A DNA stretch of 64,000 nucleotides. Source: Aegilops tauschii subsp. strangulata. Its lineage: Eukaryota > Streptophyta > Magnoliopsida > Poales > Poaceae. Numbering within the stretch: position 1 is the first letter of the stretch; each line of letters opens with the position of its first letter. The stretch lies in the NCBI RefSeq assembly GCF_002575655.3, contig NC_053039.3, positions 240,662,622 through 240,726,621 on the forward strand, given 5' to 3'. The translations under genes and the position numbers were made by a program. The notes beneath the pieces are model-generated. The model made no database searches. It was not told the DNA's origin and saw nothing but the letters and a program-made list of their open reading frames with translations. This document shows, piece after piece, positions 10,617 through 21,934 of the stretch.

Positions 10617-11083
10617 AGCATCAACAATATGTTTAGTAAAACCTTTATTTTTTCATAAGCATGGGGTGAATTTATCATGGATTGCAAAAAAGAAATACAA
10701 TTAATCAAAGAGCAACTAACATAATTAAAGTCTTTGTAATCCAAAAGAGTGGGCACATCACTAGCTAAAGTTTTGACCTCTTCAAACCCACTTTCATCAA
10801 TTTTCTCAATAAGATTTTCACCCTCCGAAATATTGGGACGCCTTCTACCTAAAGTTGACTCTTATCCAGTCCCTTTTTCATCAATCTTAATTTTACTAAA
10901 CAAGGAATCAATAGAAGAAACACCAATCATTTTAAGATCTTCATCACTTTTGCGGAAGAAATCACTAGAAAACGATTTTTCTAAAAATTCTCTTTTATCT
11001 CTAAGCATAGCGGTTCTTTTCTTACTTTCATCCATAGAAACATAAAGAGCTTTAATTTATTCATCTACATTAGGCACAAAAAA

Positions 11084-12177
11084 TTACATCTTCAGATTTT
11101 CCACATCATGAGAAATTCTATCAACACTTCTAGACAAATCATCAATCTTACTCAACTTCTCTTCTATGGAAGTGTTGAAAACTTTTTGCGTGTTGATAAA
11201 TTCTTTAATATTGTTCTCAACATCAAAGGTGTTCCTATTATTATTATAAGATTGATTTCCATAGGAATTACCATAATTATTAGAGGAATTACTAGGAAAA
11301 GGCCTAGGATTAAAATTACCTCTATAAGCATTGTTGTTGAAATTATTTCGACAAATAAAATTCACATCTATGCATAACTACTTTGCTCAATCAAAGTAGA
11401 CAAAGGGAAATCATTAAAATCAATAGGAGCACTTTTACTAACAACCAATTTCATAAGAGCATCAACTTTTTCACTCAAAGAAGAAATTTCTTCAATCGAA
11501 TTAACTTTTTTACGAGTAGGAGCTCTTTCGGCATGCCATTGCGAATAATTTGCCATAATATTATCAAGAAATTTGGTGGCTTCACCCAAAGTAATTTCCA
11601 TAAAAGTACCACCCGCGGCGGAATCATAAAGATTACGAGAAACAAAATTCAATCCCGCATAAAAATTTTGTATGATCATCCAAAGATTTAACCCATGAGT
11701 TGGGCAATTCCTTAGCATCATTTTCATCCTTTCCCAAGATTGTGCAACATGCTCATGTTCAAGTTGCTTGAAATTCATGATCTGGGTTCTAAGGGAAATA
11801 ATTTTTGCGGGAGGAAAATACTTAGTGATAAAAGCATCTTTGCACTTATTCCAAGAATCCATACTATTGCTAGGCAAAGAAGAGAACCAATTTTTTGTAG
11901 ATTCACGCAAAGAAAACGGAAATAATTTCATCTTCACCACATCATTGTCCACATCTTTTTTCTTTTGCATATCGCATAATTCCACAAAGGTATTAATATG
12001 GGACGCGGCATCCTCATTAGGAGTACCGAAAAATTGATCTTTCATGACAAGATTCAGCAAAGCAATATTAATATCACAAGACTCCACACTAGTGGCGGGA
12101 GGAGCAATCGGAGTGCCAATAAAATCATTGTTGTTGGTATTTGAGAAATCACATAACTTGGTGTTCTCTTGAGTCAT
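11084..12177 (-). pseudogene. gag of S1 (retrotransposon gag domain)
   Basis: The ATG at 12177 opens a frame of about 270 codons (MTQENTKLCDFSNTNNNDFI). It contains the retrotransposon gag pattern: DAASHINTFVELC, VKMKLFPFSLRESTKNWFSS, WNKCKDAFITKYFPP, then LNFVSRNLYDSAAGGTFMEI. It ends in TAG near 11368. The Asn/Gly-rich continuation (11365-11084, NNFNNNAYRGNFNPRP) is in another frame. The chosen start follows the 5' leader and PBS. The Gag protein would form the virus-like particle. The first frame is still open, unlike the rest of the element. Confidence 0.8.
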
Positions 12178-12367
12178 GATGACCACACAACAAGACTGCA
12201 CTCAAAAACAGATCCGGCAAGAAAACGGCGAACGGAAAAAGAGGGGTGACTCAAGCGGCAAATTTTTATGAAGTGGGGGAGAGGAAAACGAGAGGCAAAT
12301 GGCAAATAATGTAAATTGCGAGGAGATGAGATTTGTGATTAGGAACCTGGTATATGTTGAAGATCCT

Positions 12368-12384
12368 CCCCGGCAACGGCGCCA
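12368..12384 (-). other. Primer binding site of S1
   Basis: On the minus strand TGGCGCCGTTGCCGGGG lies about 11 bp inside the LTR end. This is the usual PBS of this Gypsy group. Confidence 0.75.
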
Positions 12385-13611
12385 GAAATTCCTTTTGATG
12401 TCGCTTGAAGCTACGTCGGTATTTCCAGAAAGAGGAAGGGATGATGCAGCACAGCGGCGGTAGGTATTTCCCTCATATATGAAACCAAGGTTATCGAACC
12501 ATTAGGAGAACCAAGCAACACAACGTACACAGCCCCTGCACACAGATAACAAATCCTTGCAACTAGACGTGTTCAAGGGGTTGTCGATCCCTTCCGGGTA
12601 CGGCGCCTCAAGATAGGCAAACGGACGTGAGATAAAATTGTACTAGATTGATAGATCGAACGCCAAATAAAATAAATAAGAATAAAATGCAGCAAGGTAT
12701 ATTTGTATTTTTGGTTTAATAGATCTGAAAGTAAATGCAAAGGCAAAGTAGATCGCAAAGGCAAATATATGAGAAATAGACCCGGGGCCGTAGGTTTCAC
12801 TAGTGGCTTCTCTCGAGAAAAATAGCAAACGGTGGGTGAACAAATTACTGTTGGAAAATTGATAGAACTTCAAATAATCATGACGATATCCAGGCAATGA
12901 TCACTATATAGGCATCATGTCCAAGATTAGTAGACCGACTCCTGCCTGCATCTACTACTATTACTCCACACATCGACCGCTATCCAGCATGCATCTAGTG
13001 TATTAAGTTCATGGAGAAACGGAGTAATGCAATAAGAACGATTACATGATGTAGACAAGATCTATCAATGTAGAGATAGACCCCATCGTTTTATCCTTAG
13101 TAGCAACGATACATACGTGTCGGTTCCCCTTCTGTCACTGGGATCAAGCACCGTAAGATCGAACCCACTACAAAGCACCTCTTTCCATTGCAAGATAAAT
13201 AGATCAAGTTGGCCAAACAAAACCCAAATATCGGAAAAGAAATACGAGGTTATAAGCAATCATGCATATAAGAGATCAAAGAAACTCAAATAACTTTCAT
13301 GGATATAAGAAGATAGATCTGATCATAAACTCAAAGTTCATCGATCCCAACAAACACACGCAAAAGAGTTACATCACATGGATCTCCAAGAGACCATTGT
13401 ATTGAGTATTCAGCGAGAGAGAGGAAGCCATCTAGCTATTAACTACGGACCCAAAGGTCTACAAAGAACTACTCATGCATCATCGGAGAGACACCAATGG
13501 AGGTGGTGAAACCCATCCGAGATGGTGTCTATATTGGATCTGGTGATTCTGAACTCTACGGCGGCTGGTTCAATATTTTGTCGATTCCCCTAGGGTTTGA
13601 GAATATTGGGG

Positions 13612-13619
13612 TATTTATA
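13612..13619 (-). promoter_or_regulatory. TATA box of the S1 LTR
   Basis: TATAAATA on the minus strand lies about 35 bp downstream of the inverted repeat 13655-13708 and is the likely LTR promoter. Confidence 0.6.
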
Positions 13620-13654
13620 GAGCAAAGAGGTGGTCCAGGGGGCACCCGAGGTGG

Positions 13655-13708
13655 GCACAACCCACCAGGGCGCGCCTGGGCCTCCTGGCGCGCCCTGGTG
13701 GGTTGTGC
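13655..13708. repeat. Perfect 22-bp inverted repeat in the S1 LTR promoter
   Basis: The arms 13655-13676 and 13687-13708 are exact reverse complements, separated by 10 nt. Each arm carries GGCGCGCC and CCCACCAGGG or its complement. The structure would form a very stable hairpin in RNA or extruded DNA. Confidence 0.85.
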
Positions 13709-13976
13709 TCTCCTCGGAGCACCACCCAGGCGCAGCCAGGGCACATTATGTTCCTTCTGGTCCAAAAAATCTTCGTAAAGTTTCGTTGCGTTTGGACTCC
13801 GTTTGATATTGATTTCGTGCGATGTAAAAAAATATGCAGAAAAGAGCAACTGGCACTTGGCACTATGTCAATAGGTTAGTACCATAAAACGATATAAAAT
13901 GACTATAAAACATCTAAGATTGATAATATAACAGCATGGAACAGTAAAAAATTATAGATACGTTGGAGACGTATCA

Positions 13977-14111
13977 ATAGCAAGCTTGATTGAGTTTGTA
14001 TCTACCAAACCTTATTTCCGATGTTGTGTTTGGGATCACTTCAAAACATTCAAAAGAATTTTTGAATCTCCCGTTCACCCCCCTCTTGTCAATATACTCT
14101 CGGTCCTAACA
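13977..14111 (+). repeat. Remnant of the 5' LTR of C (last ~135 bp)
   Basis: It aligns to the end of the 3' LTR (50410-50544): GCTTGATTGAGTTTGTATC, CTTATTT..GTTGTGTTTGGG, and the terminal CTCTCGGTCCTAACA. Confidence 0.85.
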
Positions 14112-14128
14112 ATTGGTGTCAGAGCAGG
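14112..14128 (+). other. Primer binding site of C
   Basis: ATTGGTGTCAGAGCAGG follows the LTR end directly. It is a variant of the initiator-Met tRNA complement used by many plant Copia elements. Confidence 0.65.
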
Positions 14129-14178
14129 TTCTCCCTATCTCTGTTTATTAAAGGTCTGATGTCCTTGGAGTTTTGAGT

Positions 14179-16670
14179 ATGTCGTATACAGGTAGGTCCT
14201 CGCACTCTGAAAGGTTTCCTATCTTTGATGGAAATTACTATCTCTACAAGAAAGAAAGAATGAGACTCAGAATTCAAGCCATCGATCTAGAATTGTGGCA
14301 AATTGTGGAAAATGGATATACTATTCAGCACCCTGATGCTCCAACCCTGATGACAAAGCTATGCTATGATTGGATGCACAAGCGAAAGATATCATCTCTG
14401 TTAGTATCTCAAAGGACATTTTCATTCGATTCCGAATGCTTGACACTGCTAAGCAACTCTAGAATGCCATCAAATATGCCCATGAAGAATTCATCACCAG
14501 AACAGATCCTCACACTCAAATGCTTCGTGCCATGTTTGCTGGTTTTAGAAGCTTTCAAAAAGAAAGTGCTATGGAACTCACTGATCGGTTGACAAATATT
14601 GTTGAAAGACTTCATCAACGAGGAGTGACAGATATCACAGCTAAAGATGTGGTGAATAAGCTGCTCAGTGCTCTTTATGCTACCTTCGATCCCATCATAG
14701 CAGAAATCAAGCAAAGACCAGATTATGAAGAACTTCACTATGTAGAGCTCATGACGCTGTTGTCACTTCACGAAGAAAAGATGGAACTAGAAAATGCAGA
14801 TCAAGAATCTTCTTCAGAAGGTGAAGGAGAAATTCTATCAAACTATGGCAGTTCACACGAAGAAGAATATATTGAGAATCGACACACCATCACCGGAGAA
14901 CTAGAGATGCTAACACAAAGGCTAAGTGATCTCAGAAGACACAATTTATACCTCACGGATGATGACGAACCTGACTTGCCTGAATCATCAAGAAGGTTAT
15001 CTCCGAAAAAATGAAGTGCTTCAAGTGCAAACAATTCGGTCATCTCATAGCAGACAGTCCCTGCTGGGAAGGGAAACCTAGCAACCGATGGAAATATCTT
15101 CACTGCAGTGGATTCACACGAATGGATCGTCATACTAAGCTCTCAAAGAAAAATGAATCTTCGTCATATTCTTCGACGAGACCAGTCACTAACGTGAATG
15201 CCAGAGCAATCATCGAATCAAATATTAAGAGAATATCATAGCTGAACAGAGCATGTGCTGATTTGAACCTGGAGTCTGAAGAGGAGGCAACAGACACTAA
15301 ATCAGATGATGAAGAATTTTACAGAAGGATAGGAAGGAGCAATGCCTTCATTGCCTATGAATCATCAGTCAATTCACTCGAATCAGACTCCGATGATGAT
15401 GCCTCAAGTGATGATGAACCAATCGCATTTTGTTTCATGGCAAAATCATCTAAGGATCAGGTATCAGCAAAACACCAAAAATCCATGAACGGATATTCTC
15501 CTGAATATATTTCCTATGCTAAGCTGGTCAAGATTGCAAAATCTCAACATGATGAACTTGAAATGCTTGAGAAGAATCTCAGGAAAACCGAAGGATTACT
15601 GGTCGAAGAGATGGAGAAGAATCAAAAGTTGATGGAAGAGCATGACGCTTTTTCTTCAACTATCGATGATCTTTCCAGCAAGTATGATTCTCTTTCAGTC
15701 AATTTCGAGAGTTTATCTGATGAACTCCTTAACAGGAATCTAGAACTCGAGTCTCTAAAAGAATCTCATAATGAGCTTGCCAAACAAAAAACTTCTCTCT
15801 TCACCGAGCGATCTGTTCGACTTCCTGATGATTTTGTGCCTCCTTGCTTAAAATTCCTAGAATGTAGCAATGCTGATTCAAATGTTGAAACTTCTATTGC
15901 TGAGAGAATATTGCAACCACTACGAATGATATTTCTAACCCCTCCCTCGAGGAATTTTTTGCTCTCTCTGATGAAAATTGTAGGTTAAAGAACTTGTCGA
16001 GTCAGGAATGCTAAAGAGCCTAAAAGGGCATCAAACTCTTTGTGATGTGCTCAAAAAGTCCATACTGCACAAAAACCATCGAAAGGAAGGTTTGGGTTTC
16101 GAAAGGAAACTGAATGTTGATGGAACCTATTGGACTCCCGAGCAATATCCTCGAACGACTTGGGTTCTTGCTAAGAGTAAAACTCTCGAACCTGAAACCA
16201 TTCCTTGATATAACGGACCCATTTCTGTTGATACTGACAAGTCTGATGACTCAAACTACAAACTCTTCAAACAACATAATGGTGTGGTATTTGCTCGATA
16301 TGCTGGTACTAACTGCAGGTCAGGCTCACCCAAGAAGCAAATATGGGTGAAGAAGTGCATTATTGAAAGTCTATCTGTCACTACTGACGTGACTATGCAG
16401 AGTAACTCTCTTCGAGGAAATGATTATCATTTGAAGAATGGCACAGGAAAACCCTCGAATGGATATCAATCAAACCTTCGACAGAAGGAATAGATGTGTA
16501 TCTCCTCAAATCATTATACTCATGTCTGTGGAAATAAGTTCAATGCATATTCATATGATTACTCTCGAAGTGCACATGTGTCTTGCAGATCTCGCCAAAA
16601 GAATACTCCTGCTCGGACGAACAAAATGAGATCCTCGTTGCCCACACAAGTGTGGGTTGCGAAAAAGAAC
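14179..16670 (+). pseudogene. gag of C (UBN2-type) with zinc knuckle and coiled coil
   Basis: ATG 14179 opens MSYTGRSSHSERFPIFDGNY, the N-terminal pattern of Copia UBN2 gag. Frameshifts lie near 14400-14520, and the frame continues with MLRAMFAGFRSFQKESAMEL and LVNKLLSAL-type sequence. The zinc knuckle at about 15011-15060 reads CFKCKQFGHLIADS: the last Cys of CX2CX4HX4C is Ser. From 15263 follows an acidic segment (DSDDDASSDDEPIAFCFMAK) and a long coiled coil (KLVKIAKSQHDELEMLEKNL onwards), as in SIRE/Maximus gag. The 3' end to about 16670 is a low-complexity tail with several stops. Several frame breaks make it non-functional. Confidence 0.75.
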
Positions 16671-16894
16671 TAACTCTTTTTGCAGGAACCGTCTCAGGGA
16701 TACCTTTGCTTACTTTAAGCCCTGAGATCTGTCATTGTTGGTGTTGTGCTCTCCGTGTTTTCGTGCGTTTGTTTTATTTCCATTTTTGTTGTGTTTGTGT
16801 TCTATCCATATATCAACTCACTTAGAGCTCCGTGGTTTTGGGTTCTCTCTCGTTTGGTTGAGTGTTTTGATTCGAACCCTGTTATCCCTCTATT
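16671..16894 (+). other. Non-coding part of C between gag and the D insertion
   Basis: This T-rich sequence has no convincing frame. It continues on the far side of D: the last five bases CTATT (16890-16894) are repeated at 35006-35010. Confidence 0.6.
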
Positions 16895-17712
16895 TGTCGG
16901 CGTCCTGGGAACGGGGGTCCCCAGACTTGCCTGCCTGCGGCCCACAGCGTGGCTCCACCAGCGGCCCTGTACGGCCCATCTTCACCAGCAAACACTCAAG
17001 ACCCTCACGACGCAAGACCTCCTCAGGGGCGGCTTCACCAGGCCGGCTCGCGAGGAGCGGAGAGATCAAGGCGAGGGACACCTCGCGAGGTTTCTATGAC
17101 GCAAGCCATGACGGCTGGAGCCAGGCGGGCGCCAGCGCGCGTAGTGTCCTTGTTTCCTTTTTGGTGCTAAAGAGGCAAGCGCAGGCGAGGACCACCAGAG
17201 CCAAGACGGCGTCACCACCAGAGCCTTTGGTAGGCGAAGACCACCTTTAGTCAGGATAACTTGTACTAGTTGTCTCCCTTCGAATTTGGCCGTTGTTGGA
17301 TCCCTTCCCACTCAATATTTGGGGAGAGGGCCAAGGCCTCTACAAATAGGACTAGCCACCACAGTAGGAGGCAACTCGAACTGGACTGAGACCAGCTCAT
17401 CTGGGACGGATCATTCAGATCTCCCTCAACCACACAAGCTCACCAAGCACATGAATACCTCTCCTCAGGAGGTTGTTCTTCCCTTGTAACTGTTCATCCT
17501 CAGCCCAAGAGGCAATCCACCACACCACACTGGAGTAGGGTATTACACCACATCGGTGGCCCGAACCAGTATAAACTCTTGTGTCTCCTGTTCTTTGGGT
17601 TTGTCGAGCTAAGCTTTGCGATTGTTGCGATAGCGATCTAGGGAGAGAGAGATCTTCGTGCGCACCCCAGTGTTCGAACCTCAAGGGTTTTGCCGGAACC
17701 CGAAATCCGACA
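16895..17712 (+). repeat. 5' LTR of D
   Basis: This 818-bp LTR runs from TGTCGGCGTCC to AATCCGACA. Compared with the 3' LTR it lacks two blocks of roughly 27 and 65 bp (near 17005 and 17190). Its TATA box reads TACAAATA (17341-17348), where the 3' LTR has TATAAATA. Confidence 0.9.
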
Positions 17713-17714
17713 TT

Positions 17715-17732
17715 TGGTGCGCCAGGTAGGGG
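17715..17732 (+). other. Primer binding site of D
   Basis: TGGTGCGCCAGGTAGGGG starts 2 bp after the LTR end. Confidence 0.75.
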
Positions 17733-17784
17733 TGCGCTGAAGCTTTCCTTCCTCCGATCCGCGCCCCGTCGCTTCGTCGCATGC

Positions 17785-19249
17785 ATGGCGGATGCTCGTT
17801 GGGCCCACGCTGAGCATCGGGCCGCCCTCGCCGCCCGCGTCGCTCAGACCGCTCCTGTCGGCGGGCCTCCACGTCGTTCCCCGTCACCCGCCGCCAACGC
17901 TGCCACCGGCCGGAGGGAAACGAGCAGCAAGCATCCTCACTGCACCCCTCGGTGCGGCGGGCCGGCCGCACCGCCACTCCGTCGCTAACCCCAGCCAGCT
18001 CGTCGTCTCACGCTCGTCGCGCTCCCACGGACGAGCAGGCCGCGCTGCTCATGGCACGCGAGCTCCTGCGCTACCGTCCAGTTGGCGATCTCTACAAGGA
18101 CTGGCTCGACCGCATCATCGAGCTCGTCAGCGCCGCAGGGGGCTCCCCAGCACCGTCCCTCTCGCTGCCTCGCCCTCTGCCAGCTACGGGCGATGTCGCT
18201 CACGGAGCGCCTCCACCACCTCTGCACCAAGACGGCGTCCTGGCGCCAAGGCGCGCGGCCCCCCGGCGCATCCCACCATGTCGGGCGCCCGCGTGAGAAG
18301 AAGGAAGCTGCCAAGAAGTTCCCCGGCCGCAAGAGAATGCGCACGCGCTCCCAGCTCCACTACGACAAGACCGCGTGCCGCCTGCAGCGGCGGTGCGCGG
18401 GCATCAAGGGCAGGCTCTGCATCAGCAATGGGCCCCGGTGGCCACCGCAGGCTTCCGCGCCTTTACCCCTGAGCTGCGTAGCGTCGCCTGGCCGGGCAAT
18501 TTCAAGCCAGACCTACCTCCTCGCTACGACGGCACACCCGACCCTGTGGAGTTCCTACAGCTCTATGAGCTGAGCATCGAGGCGGCCAACGGCGACGACA
18601 AAGTCATGGCGAACTGGTTCCCCATGGCTCTCAAGGATGGCGCGCGCTCGTGGCTCCTGAACCTGCCCCCGGTCTCGATCTCCTCCTGGAACGAGATGCG
18701 TGACCGCTTCGTCGCCAACTTCCAGGGCACTCGCGACCGCCCCCCGGCCGCGGGTGACCTGCGCCACATCAAGCAGCAGCCAGGAGAGACCCTGCAAAAG
18801 TACATCCAGCGCTTCAACAACGTTCGTCTCAAGATCCCCAAGGTGATGGACGAGGCCATCATCTCAGCATTTTCTGATGGCCTCCGCGACGTCAAGATGA
18901 AGGAGGAGCTCGCCATCCACGAGGAGCTATGCACGGCTTTGGAGTTGTTCAACCTGGCGACCAAGTGTGCAAGAGCTGAGGAGGGGCGCCTTTCCCTCCT
19001 CGAGCTCCCGGCTGCCGACCCAGAGGAGAAGAAAACCAAGGCCAAGGATGTGAAGCGCAAGGGAGTGGTCGTGCTTGCAGCGGAGCCGGATACGAAGCGC
19101 GACCGGGACCATCCCGAGTCGTCCAAGAGCAGCCGACCGTTCTGCGCCTTCCACAACGTACAAGCCACAACACCAATGACTGTCAAGAGCTCAGGGCCAT
19201 TCGAGATGGACGCCTCGGTCGATGCCCCGAGCGCAACGACTAGGGCTAC
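17785..19249 (+). pseudogene. gag of D, 5' portion, interrupted by element E
   Basis: ATG 17785 (MADARWAHAEHRAALAARV) opens the frame. Frame changes near 17980 and 18300 link it to TDEQAALLMARELLRYRPVG and then to a long frame from 18375. That frame has the gag domain: SVAWPGNFKPDLPPRYDGTP, YELSIEAANGDDKVMANWFP, WNEMRDRFVANFQGTRDRPP, LRHIKQQPGETLQKYIQRFN and a Lys/Glu-rich stretch ending near the zinc-finger position (PFCAFHN). E interrupts it at 19249/19250, and the target duplication GCTAC is at 19245-19249. Coding resumes at 30065 with a Gly/Arg/Asp-rich stretch. Confidence 0.8.
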
Positions 19250-21916
19250 TGTAGCGACCAGACCTCAAACAGTCGGATCTTTGTGCATCAGTGTCATCCC
19301 TGGATCGGTAATGCTGACACGCACAGTACTTGAGGATTTATAATAGAGTAGCAATCACACACTTATTACATCGAATGTCTCAAAAGAGAACTTATTACAA
19401 TAAATATGGCTTAAGGCCATCTAATACGATAACAGCGGAAGGCTTGGAAGATAAAGTGAGTCCATCAACTCCAACGGCATCACTGAGTGAAAGACAACGA
19501 CCTATGGCTCCTTACTCGTCGTCTGAAAAGTCTACAACATGATACGTTGCAGCCCGAAACGGGTCAGCACATGGAATATGCTGGCAAGGTAACACAAGAG
19601 AGTAATGAACAGAATAATGCTATCACTACATGCATATATGGCTGGTGGAGGCTGTATGGTTAATATGTTTTGCGGAAAGCCAATTTTTTCCTACAACAAA
19701 GGAATACATTTTATTTAACTATCATGGTGGTTGTTAAACATTGAGAAGGTTCACCCAACTCAATCCCAATTAAGCATCATCATTAAACCCAATCAAATTA
19801 TATTAAGAGTGATGAGATCCACATGATAATCCAAGAACTAGATACTCAAGATGTCCATAACCGGGGACACGGCTAACCATGATTAGTTTGTACACTCTCC
19901 AGAGGTTTGCGCACTTTTCCCCACAAGAGTCGACCTCCTCTGTTGGATTTCTCGCATTACATAATGTTTGAGAAACGGATGACCGAGACACAGTCTTTCC
20001 GAAGAGGTCCCCTTAACCGATAGATAGGCCTGTACACCTACAATCCCCTACATCTGCTAGCCCATCATGGAAAGGTTTCCCACAACTTACTCAACTATGC
20101 CAGAGCCCATAATGGCATGTGGCTGCACACGGAAGTTTGTAGCATGAATAATCTTATGATCCCTTTGAGCCTGGGTGGCAGTCCATAGGAGAATCACACG
20201 GTACCCCGGGATTTCCAAAAATAAAGGCAACACTGGGTTCCCCAGGTGCCTCAATCCACCCAGAGCTGTATTAAAGTTGCCACCCTAAGTTAACCATTAA
20301 TTATCAATACTCACAACTGTCATGAATACACTCAAACCCAAACCACGTCTACGAGCATAGCATAGCAATATAAGCAACGTAGAAGTAACTCCCATAGGTT
20401 TGATAATAAACAGGTGAATAGGTACTACCTCATCTACTTCCCAAACCCACAATTTAATCAAATCCTAACCATGCAATTGTTTGAGGATTGATCTAATGCA
20501 ATAAAACTGGGTAGTAAAGAGGTATGATCAAACTGTTACTTGCCTTGCTGATGATCCGTGAAACCTAGAGACTCGTAGTAGCACGCTTCCCACTCCGGGT
20601 ACTCTATTGCAAACAAACAAGCATACAATAAGAAATCAAGCAAAGATGCATGGGTAAAACTCAAATAAGAAGATCTAACCAGAAAGTTCAACTTAAGAAC
20701 TCCGGTTTGCAAAAAGAATCAAATCAAACGAAGCAACGAAACTCAAACTGCGAAAGAAACAAGCTTCGATTACTAATCTGGACTAAAGTCAAATTTTACA
20801 ATAGCAAAAACTTGTTTAAGTTGATTAAACAGAAAGAGGGCTTTGAGACGAAACTCTAGGCGCTTGAATCACCTGATTCCGATAAACGGGCGAAAAGATA
20901 AACTAAAACGAAATTCGGATCAGAAATCGCGATCGAAAATAATCGCGAAAAAATCCGAGAAAAAGAAAAACTGACAAACAGGCTAACGAACGAACGTTCG
21001 CTGTCTCCGGCTAAACGGTGAAAATCGTTCGTTAAAACAAACTAACGAACGGGCGTTCGCTAAATAACTAAACCGGAAGAAAAAAACTGATCTATAAAAA
21101 AACGCGGGTTCTAAAAAACCCGTATGGTTTTCCGAAGAAAACCGGCGGCAGCGGTTGCTACCTCCAGCGAGGCGGCGGCGGGTCCGACGGGGCGGCGGGG
21201 CGACGGCGGGGCTCCGGCGGGGCGGTGGCGGTGGCGGTGGTCGGCGGCGAGGCGGCAAGGGGCGGCTGCGTCGGCGGCGCGGCGGCGGCGGCAAATCCGG
21301 CGGCGACTTAGGGTTAGGGTTAGGCGCGGGTGGGCTCGGGTGGGATGGGGGTCGCGGGCGGCGGCTTATAAGAGGGGGCCGGCTGGGGAGTCCTGGCCGG
21401 TTACGGCCCGGAGTCGGTTCGTTTTTTATTTTAAATAATTCCACGCAGAAAGACGAAGAAAAGAATTACTAAACTGACTCCAAAAATCCTAAAATAAATT
21501 TTCCCCGTCCTCTAAAAATCTACCGGACAAGGTGAACATTTATTTGGGACTCTAATACAATTTTGAGAAACACATATTTTTCCTAATTCAAATAAAATAG
21601 CGATAAAACTCCGAATAAAATTCTTATTTGATTTTAATATTAAATCTCCAATATTTCTTTATTTTGAGGAAGTCATTTTATCCTCTCTCTTTTATTTTTA
21701 TAGAAGAAATATTCGAAGAGAAAAATAATTAAAATCAAACGATCCTCTTTTCAAAATTTGAGTAAACTCTAATATGAAAATAACGAAATTCCCAACTCTC
21801 GCCGTGGGTCCTTGAGTTGCGTAGAATTTCTAGGATCAAGCCAAAATGCAATAAAATATGATATGCAATGATGATCTAATGCATAACATTCCAAATTGAA
21901 AATGTGGGATGTTACA
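19250..21916 (-). repeat. 3' LTR of E
   Basis: This 2667-bp LTR reads on the minus strand from TGTAACATCCC (21916) to GGTCGCTACA (19250). Its GC-rich middle (21140-21400) has CGG/GGC runs and short TTAGGG-like repeats next to the TATA region. Confidence 0.95.
21365..21373 (-). promoter_or_regulatory. TATA box in the 3' LTR of E
   Basis: CTCTTATAAGCC on the minus strand follows a GC-rich upstream tract. The same box is in the 5' LTR at 29512-29519. Confidence 0.55.
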
Positions 21917-21920
21917 AACA

Positions 21921-21934
21921 TACCCCCCTTAAGA
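21921..21934 (-). other. Polypurine tract of E
   Basis: On the minus strand TTAAGGGGGGTATG lies a few bases before the 3' LTR start at 21916. Confidence 0.65.

Larger units (their letters stand above)
10089..13976 (-). mobile_element. Gypsy element S1 (Sabrina/WHAM-like), deletion derivative
   Basis: This minus-strand element has a 5' LTR (12396-13976), a PBS (12368-12384), gag, a protease fragment, and then an abrupt jump to a short 3' internal stretch ending at about 10088. RT, RNase H and integrase are missing. The 3' LTR is absent; the sequence joins the plus-strand LTR fragment S3 at about 10088. The right end abuts ATAGC and continues as element C's 5' LTR, aligned to position 50410 of C's 3' LTR. 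S1 therefore inserted into C. Confidence 0.75.
12396..13976 (-). repeat. 5' LTR of S1
   Basis: A 1581-bp LTR read on the minus strand from TGATACGTCTCCAACG (13976) to CGACATCA (12396). It contains a TATAAATA (13612-13619) and, just upstream of it, a perfect 22-bp inverted repeat. Confidence 0.85.

Noticed and set aside
17792..18472. 226-codon plus-strand frame
   Set aside because: It overlaps the gag of D in a different phase and consists of Arg/Ser/Pro-rich shadow sequence.
21307..21326. Telomere-like TTAGGG repeats (also near 29456)
   Set aside because: Only two to three units of TTAGGG, inside both LTR copies, and not the plant TTTAGGG repeat; a leader motif, not an interstitial telomere.
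21124..21472. Gly/Arg-rich frames in the LTRs of E (also 29301-29615)
   Set aside because: GC-rich triplet repeats in an LTR promoter region produce open frames in several phases; no protein pattern.
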